From assembly GCA_910592205.1 (NCBI GenBank), contig CAJVPJ010000196.1, positions 1 to 35,889 of the forward strand: a DNA stretch of 35,889 nt. The letters are read 5' to 3'. The notes beneath the pieces were generated by a model, which was not told the origin of the DNA, ran no database searches, and saw nothing but the letters and a program-made list of their open reading frames with translations. Position numbers and translations under genes: made by a program. This document shows positions 30,142-35,889 of this stretch, piece by piece. How positions within the stretch are numbered: the first letter of the stretch is position 1; each line of letters begins with the position of its first letter. This stretch comes from Paraglomus occultum. Lineage: Eukaryota; Glomeromycota; Glomeromycetes; Paraglomerales; Paraglomeraceae.

Positions 30142-30176
30142 ATTCACTTTGTTGGTTTTGTTGCAGCACGCCCCAT
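30142..30176 (+). repeat. Dispersed ~35-bp repeat, copy 2
   Basis: Near-copy of 1441-1476 (one substitution, one indel), containing the acceptor-like TTTTGTTGCAG. Flanking sequences do not align by eye. Confidence 0.4.
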
Positions 30177-30625
30177 ATGTGCTGGAGACTTTAATACTAC
30201 AACCCAATTTCATGACAGATGGTCATCCCAACCTTTCTATCTAATCTTCTTTTTCCCTCTCTTTTCCCTAACATGATTGACCTTGTTGGATCACTACCTA
30301 GTTCCCCTCATTATACTCTTGTCAGAAACAACATCTTGTATACTTTTAAATCTCACATTGATTATATACAGTATACAACAGCATATGCAAATGAGTTATA
30401 ACTGAATAATTACTAAGCAATATGAGACCAAGACATAATAAATCATTAATATTAAGCATTGGGAAAGTTAAGAGAACGACTTGAATCACTAAATTTGTAG
30501 GGGTAATCGTCCAAATTCCCATCCCGATTAAAATATGTAAAATTTACATAAAGTAGTGAAACAGTGCGCCAAGAGCTAGTACCTCGTTTGGCTCCCAGTA
30601 TTGCACATAAATAACGATATCCTTC

Positions 30626-31286
30626 TTATGGCCATGGAAAGGTTTTGATGATTTTTACATCTTCATCGTCTGCTTGGTTGGCGGCGAATGCCATGTCCAT
30701 GGCTCGCGCCCATGCTGCAGGGTCACTGCCGGTGAACATAGGGTAATCTGTGTATAACCATTTCGATGGGTTGTGCTTGTATCGGAGGATTGGGTAGTAA
30801 CAGAGGTAGTTGTACTAATACTTGATTGTCGTCTTCGTGTTTATATCACAGCTTTCTTTCAAAAAATTGTCTGGGCCTGGATATGGAATACGAGGCTGTT
30901 GGACATGACTCGCATTTGGGTATACCGTAACATCCGCTGCAATTAATTGGCCGTTTCCAGATGGACTAAAATAAACTGAGAAAAAATATTAATTTCAAAG
31001 GACAATTATGGATCAAAAAGTCAAATAAGTTAAAAGAATTACTTACATCCATCAGTTCCTTCAGGATCGTCAAAGCCTTATCTACGGGCTCACGGAGAGA
31101 ATTAACAAATGAAGAATTCCTTTGTTGGAATTTTCGGAAATCAGCAACTTCAGCCCTTAGTTGCTCATAATGGTTTTCTTCTACTTCTTCAGATTCTTCT
31201 GCCCTTCTTACGATTTTCTCGATCACTTGGGAAATCTCTTCTATCCCCCGTGAAATGGCCTCTATATTTCGTCGAGGTTGATACAT
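30626..31286 (-). pseudogene. Degenerate multi-exon coding region with coiled coil and gag-like segment
   Basis: The minus-strand exon from 31286 (MYQPRRNIEAISRGIEEISQ, then VRRAEESEEVEENHYEQL) is a clear coiled coil and ends at ATGGAT|GTAAGT (exon edge about 31047). After an acceptor-like TTTATTTTAG, near 30970, further blocks read GQLIAADVTVYPNASHVQQP and, across frame changes, a Pro-rich linker and MFTGSDPAAWARAMDMAFAA with a TAA near 30626. FTGSDPxxWxxAMDxAF resembles the start of retrotransposon gag domains. Stops and frameshifts show decay. The gag assignment is tentative. Confidence 0.35.
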
Positions 31287-31400
31287 CCTTATTACATCAA
31301 CTAGATTTGCAAGAGTTCATTAACTGTAATATATCATACTGAGCAACGAATTGGCTTTCTAGAGAAATGAGCTAGCTATCAATTCGTCCTACTTCCACTC

Positions 31401-31802
31401 TCAAGTGCCACCATGAATTCTATAAAACGCGTCAATTTCGTGGATGATATTTTTTGCGCTGAAACCTGCGTAGAAAGAAAAGTTAGTAAGACTATTGCGG
31501 GATGTGTCGTGAATGTCTCTGCAACTTATCTGAACTCGAATAAACTCGAGAACGCCTCTTACATTCGTTTTGTGCGTTGCTCGCAGATAAAGCTCGGTCT
31601 TCTGTCTGATTTTTGTATTTGCGTTATTGAGCTCGTTCTTTACGTTAGCAAGTTCTGTCAGCGCTTTTTTTGGTTTTATCTTTATCGCGTTTTGTTTCGT
31701 CCTTTTCGAGCAGGACCATCTTAACGCGTTATGAAGTGGAATAAGGTCAAAGTTTTTGCTGAATGCAACAGCATTTTCGTTAGGAAATATCCGCCACTGC
31801 AA
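31401..31802 (-). CDS. Hypothetical ORF with helical Lys/Asn-rich segment
   Basis: A 133-codon minus-strand frame. Residues about 40-85 (KKALTELANVKNELNNANTK, then IRQKTELYLRATHKTNVRGV) look coding and form a likely coiled coil. An intron may lie after the EFIR block, since a TTTCTACGCAG acceptor-like site occurs later in the frame. It lies just upstream of, and on the same strand as, the 30626-31286 fragment and may belong to the same old element. I do not recognise the family. The plus-strand ORF over the same DNA is its shadow. Confidence 0.35.
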   Translation of the reverse strand: MQWRIFPNENAVAFSKNFDLIPLHNALRWSCSKRTKQNAIKIKPKKALTELANVKNELNNANTKIRQKTELYLRATHKTNVRGVLEFIRVQISCRDIHDTSRNSLTNFSFYAGFSAKNIIHEIDAFYRIHGGT

Positions 31803-32056
31803 CGATCGGAATCTATAATTTGTATCTTAGATCGGCAATAAAATTTCTAATTACTACTCCTAAAATTAATGCTGCGGACTGCTAAGAGAAATTCTCTGAA
31901 ATTTCTGTCGGTGAGCTTGACTGCTCTGCCTATTTATAGCTTTTGGTGTCGCTTCAGATGCTTCCAATATTTTGGTCTTAGTCTTATTAATATGTCGCAT
32001 TATCTAAATTTCTATCCATATTATTTATATTATCGCCTGAATCTCCGCCTGTATTA

Positions 32057-32490
32057 CAGTCAAGACTGGATATAACGATACTCCCGTTAAGTTACATTTT
32101 TATCGTTATAGCGAGTTATTGTTAATACCAGGAATTCTATTTATAGCGATAACATAATAGTTACGAAAAAAATATCGTTATACCAGATATTATCTATCTT
32201 GTTCAATACTCGGTTTTATTGAAGAAAAGATTCGGTGATACTACAAACTACATTCTGATAACAAAACCGTCTAGCATTGACTGCTTCTTGTTATTGGCGT
32301 GATGCATTAACACTTGTTCGTAAGGAGCGTACCGTTAATACAGTACTTGCATCGCGCAATTAAAACCTGCGCATCGTATACGTATCGTTATATGTAATAA
32401 TGAGGTTTTAATAGTAAAAATTGGTATAACCAGGTGAAATTAAATAAGAATGTTTTGGTAATAACAAATTTTATCGTTAGATCCAGTTAT
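32057..32490. mobile_element. MITE-like element with imperfect terminal repeats
   Basis: TA followed by CAGT at 32057 and the subterminal block ACTGGATATAACGATA (32065-32080) are matched by the inverted block ACTGGATCTAACGATA (minus strand from 32487), 15 of 16 identical. The internal DNA is full of TATCGTTATA-type short palindromes. No coding sequence. The outermost right end is unclear, possibly because the next element inserted there. Confidence 0.45.
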
Positions 32491-32497
32491 CTCTATA

Positions 32498-32746
32498 CAG
32501 CAAAAACTCTCTAAATGCACACTCTATAAATGCACGCACTATGTTAAGTGCACAGTCTTGCAAAGTCCCAGCTTATAAGAGGTCTTATATTTTGCCGTCT
32601 ATAATGCACACCCTCTCTAATGCACACCCTCTCTAATGCACACCCTCTCTAATGCACACCCTCTCTAATGCACACCCTCTCTAATGCACACTTCGCTATT
32701 TTTTTACTATGATCCCAAGGGAGGTGTATTTAGAGAGGTTTCTCTG
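32498..32746. mobile_element. 249-bp MITE with internal 16-bp tandem array
   Basis: Ends begin CAGCAAAAACTCTCTAAATG (32498 onward) and CAGAGAAACCTCTCTAAATA (minus strand from 32746), flanked by TA at 32496-32497 and 32747-32748. The element contains the tandem array listed separately, whose unit resembles the terminal repeat (CTCTCTAAATGCACAC versus CTCTCTAATGCACACC). No coding capacity. Confidence 0.6.
32602..32691 (+). repeat. 16-bp tandem array, five units plus a partial
   Basis: TAATGCACACCCTCTC repeated without change at 32602, 32618, 32634, 32650 and 32666, then a partial unit at 32682. Units are contiguous with no unique spacers, so this is not a CRISPR array. Confidence 0.95.
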
Positions 32747-32749
32747 TAT

Positions 32750-34010
32750 AGAGATATCGGAGGACTTGAACTTGTGTAGCCGTACACAATAGTTAATCTC
32801 TATGCTGATAAAAATAACTGGTGCTACTCGTAACTGTATAAAAAAAAGACTACATTACGCGAGTTGCAAGTATAGTTAGAGAATATTATGGAAAAACGAA
32901 GTTTCATGTTAACCACAATCAATAACTGTTGTAGCATATTGACGACTCGCCCACGGAACACGAACCGCACCAACAGGGGTTCGACACATTTCGTTTTGAC
33001 TTTAACGCGAGCGAGTTTTTTCCCAAATGGTTTAATTAGTGGTTTACTCAACAATACAAAAAACAGGTGGACAAAGCACCAATTATTCACTATGGAAACG
33101 CTAATTCAACAGGTGTTCCGAACGAGACCCATTACTAGAATTGTAAAACAGTACAGCGGTGCGTGTATGTAAAAAATTGACCCCGAATTAAGTACGACTG
33201 GGTTGGCTTGATTCTCGAAGACACAAATCCATTTTTGTTGCCAATCACCACAATGACACAGCAACCAAAATTTAATGCTTATAAATTTACGCATTTGTTA
33301 AGCGTAACCGTTGTCTCTGTGTGAGGGAGGAAAATTGATCCAGAATCTCAAGTACGATTATTATGTGAATTCATCGATACAACTATCCGTCGCAAAGTTG
33401 CCAAAACGTTATTTATCATAAAAACCAGATTCTAGAGATCTAAGCTCTCAATGTCTGCTCGTTATTAATAGTAAGTCTTTGCGTTTAAAGCAGAAAGTAA
33501 CGGTCAAAACTTAATTTTGGTATTCTTAATTCCTCAATATATCGATCCATAATACTAGTATTGCCTATTTTTTTATCTTTTACTGGAAGATAACAATGAG
33601 AAAGAAACTCTTATCAGAAGGCAGAACCAGATTATTATTATTTTTAACTGGCTAATTTTATACGTTTAACGCAAATAAATTTAAAGTTAAAGTATATCAA
33701 ACATGGTAAGCTCATTTTAAAATATCTACTTTTATATTGTCAAACATGTTTTCGTGTCTTGACTTGAGACTTTAAGAAATTGTTGAAAACTCAATCTAAC
33801 CCTCATAATTTATTTATAAAGATGTAAGATTGCTCACAGTACATACATGTAGTTGTCTTACTCAATTAACATTCTACAACAAACATACCAGATGCTCACT
33901 TCTTAAAACATTATGCACATGTGACTAATTTACATCAATAAAAAATTAATTTGATTAACTCTGTCAATTTAACAATGCAAGTAGACTAATGAGTATTGAG
34001 TCTTTGAACC
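32750..34010. other. Gene-poor stretch with a diverged direct repeat
   Basis: A plus-strand frame at 32888-33172 (MEKRSFMLTTINNCCS...) has no recognised motif. Two diverged blocks of about 30 bp (33172-33200 and 33330-33359, sharing ATTGAxCCxGAAT...AGTACGA) are in direct orientation. No other structure noted. Confidence 0.3.
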
Positions 34011-34012
34011 AA

Positions 34013-34355
34013 TTATTTATCGTAGGCCCCTGGGTTGGTAGGGCCCTTTCCCGGTGGGGTAGGATCGCAGACCAAGAACCCTTGGCGTTTATAACAAGTC
34101 TCGTTGGGGCAATTTTGCATACTTAGTAGTCGATAATTTTAGAAATAAAAATTTGGTAAGTACGAGACGAAGTAAGTTATATCCTTAGTGGTAACATTAA
34201 AAAATTTACAACTATTAAAATTTTTTTTCTCTCTCTTTACTATTCTAATTAATATAGAATTACCTAACATTAACTGGGAGTGGAGTTGCCATAATGGCAG
34301 TTGCAAGTGCAAGAACGGCGAGGGCGATAAGAGTTAAACAAATTAGCTTGGTCAT
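34013..34355 (-). CDS. Small secreted protein, two exons
   Basis: Exon 1 34264-34355 starts with ATG and encodes a textbook signal peptide (MTKLICLTLIALAVLALATA), then IMATPLPVNV, ending AG|GTAATT. A 142-nt intron ends CTACTAAG. Exon 2 34013-34121 continues in frame as MQNCPNETCYKRQGFLVC, then a Pro/Gly-rich tail (DPTPPGKGPTNPG) and TAA. Product 66 residues, about 43 after cleavage, with three Cys and one Asn-Glu-Thr sequon. It has no recognised domain, so it is a candidate secreted or effector-type peptide. Both exons are too short to stand out alone; phase agreement and the signal peptide are the support. The AAG acceptor is less usual than CAG/TAG. Confidence 0.6.
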
Positions 34356-34359
34356 TTGT

Positions 34360-35889
34360 TGAATATTTGCAAGACGGTTTTTATTTTAGAGTAGATATGG
34401 ATTGGGGGTGTGACAGGAAGAGGGAAAAACCAAGCGACAAAGAATGTGAGTATTTGATACTTGTGTTGTCGACTAAGACTCAAGCTCAGTCAAGAAAATT
34501 TCCGTGTTATCGACTAAGATTCAATGACCATCAGAAGAATATTTGTGTGCATATTTATACATTCTGTTTAATATTATAGTTGCGTTTTCTTATCCAATAG
34601 CTGACGGACAAAGTAATAGTGCTTATTAGCTGTCATACATAAGATATTTATTAATAAGCCGTCTACATTCCCTTTCCCATCATTTGTGATACAAATTTAA
34701 GGTATTAGATTGCGAGGAACTTTATCCACATTTAATATATTAGTGAGATTTGAAAACTGACGGGTCGGGATGTGGAAGAGCAGCGTTAACAATCTTGATA
34801 TATTAAACTTGTCTTTGGAAGTAGTGATTGGTGAGCCTTAATAAATTTTAAGCCATAATTGGTCGAATTATATGCAGGGTACACAAATTACCGTGTAGTA
34901 AATTTTCCCCTTCATCACTTGACGCACAATCTTAACCTGATACGTCGATTACACCGCCGCTTACGAATATCTTTCCCAGATTAATATTTTGCACTAAACC
35001 CTTAATTACCTTTTCTGGTAAGATTTTTGGAAATTTTATACGACCAATTTTATATACTGTTATTGTACCTTCGCCCACCCTCCACCCTCGGAACCACGCA
35101 TCTATTTATAAGAGATGAAACAAATGTGCCGCAGTATTTCATTTTTATCGACAGGCTCCAAAATAAATTACAATTTTTCTCTTGATGAATGAAAGTAATC
35201 ATAATGTAACGAATAATGATCGAAAACATTGACTGTGATCGTTATCATAATAATGATTAATTTTTTTCAATATTTAAGCCCCGTTTACCATTTTTTTTCT
35301 TCAATCCTCTCAAAATAATAAAAAAATCTCGCTTTTCGTTTGCTTTCCTCTCGAAAATTATAAAATAATAAAAACCCAATAGTAAAGCCCAATAATAAAA
35401 TCAAGCTAGTCTCAATCTGGTGATTGCTTCGCCGATATCGATATATAATCACTTAAATTGCCGATCCATTAATTTTCCAATATGATTGTGGCACATCATC
35501 ATATTATGTCACAGGTTGCCATACTACAGATATTTCCTTTTTTAAAATAAACGTCATAATAAATGTCAGAATTACGTTAATCTACCGATAACGCTACACG
35601 TACTTTATAAAGTTATGTCATAATTAAATCTCATAAATTACATAAATCTGTTTATCATATATTTTCTCTTACCGATAATCACTGATAAACTGCCACATAA
35701 TTTTCTTTCTCAAAATAAGTTCGTCATAAATACGTTATTTTTCCTCATATTCTTTATTACTGGTGAACTGCAGGCATTTTATTAACAAATTTCTACGTCA
35801 CAATTTGTTGTTTTTTTTTTTGAAAGAAAACCCCGATTAATATATATTGCAATAGTACAGTAGTATATATAAAGTCTCCAACTAACAAA
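34360..35889. other. Right-edge intergenic stretch
   Basis: AT-rich, no coding exons recognised. Possible TATA elements occur on the plus strand at about 35105 (TTTATAAGAG) and at 35864-35873 (TATATATAAAG). The latter lies 16 bases from the window end and could serve a gene beyond it. Confidence 0.3.

Noticed and set aside
32602-32691. CRISPR-like array
   Set aside because: Units are contiguous 16-mers without unique spacers, inside a eukaryotic MITE.
34367-34579. 70-codon plus-strand ORF
   Set aside because: It lies in the upstream region of the small secreted protein gene, with no motif or splice support.

Overview
This is an AT-rich eukaryotic (fungal) nuclear window. I infer an arbuscular mycorrhizal fungus of the Rhizophagus/Glomeromycotina type. 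The reasons are: short GT-AG introns; dense Tc1/mariner, pogo and MITE debris; a Crinkler-type effector-like gene; tandem fragments of the Cys-rich 'YGxCxxC...WC' module that precedes TKL-like kinase domains in these fungi; a relic of an A32-like (FtsK/HerA) viral packaging ATPase; and AT-rich intergenic DNA. The genus is an inference from family content, not from a marker gene.

Left part (1-8300): the 3' end of an unidentified gene (1-162) is followed after 2 bases by a broken reading frame (165-627) that makes sense only if TGA is read as Trp (genetic code 4, mitochondrial or mollicute). Next come a small broken ORF (983-1242), a minus-strand array of three truncated kinase N-terminal modules (2785-4206), a gene-poor stretch, a three-exon minus-strand gene resembling the SNAPc subunit SNAPC5 (6954-7567), and a Tc1/mariner relic (7862-8262).

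Middle (8995-17630): an intact two-exon GH31 alpha-glucosidase with an N-terminal membrane anchor; broken coding DNA that includes the A32-like ATPase relic (12262-12878); a cluster of short direct and inverted repeats; a broken Tc1/mariner element (13740-14740); and a complete five-exon minus-strand TRP-like/FLC-type membrane protein whose frame is maintained by a 17-nt microexon.

Right part (17631-35889): a pogo/Tigger-like element invaded by a Tc1-type element with near-identical terminal repeats and TA duplications (18965-20851); a two-exon Pmp3 gene (23907-24155); a Tc1 3' fragment; a 439-bp MITE with perfect 24-bp TIRs (27709-28147); a five-exon Crinkler-like gene ending in a PD-(D/E)xK nuclease-like domain (28269-29899); degenerate gag-like and coiled-coil coding fragments (30626-31802); two further MITE-like elements, one carrying a 16-bp tandem array; and a small spliced secreted protein gene (34013-34355).

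The genes form no pathway. The convincing intact ones are housekeeping or surface functions (alpha-glucosidase, TRP-like protein, Pmp3). The rest is accessory and mobile DNA with lineage-expanded families. I found no tRNA, rRNA or CRISPR.
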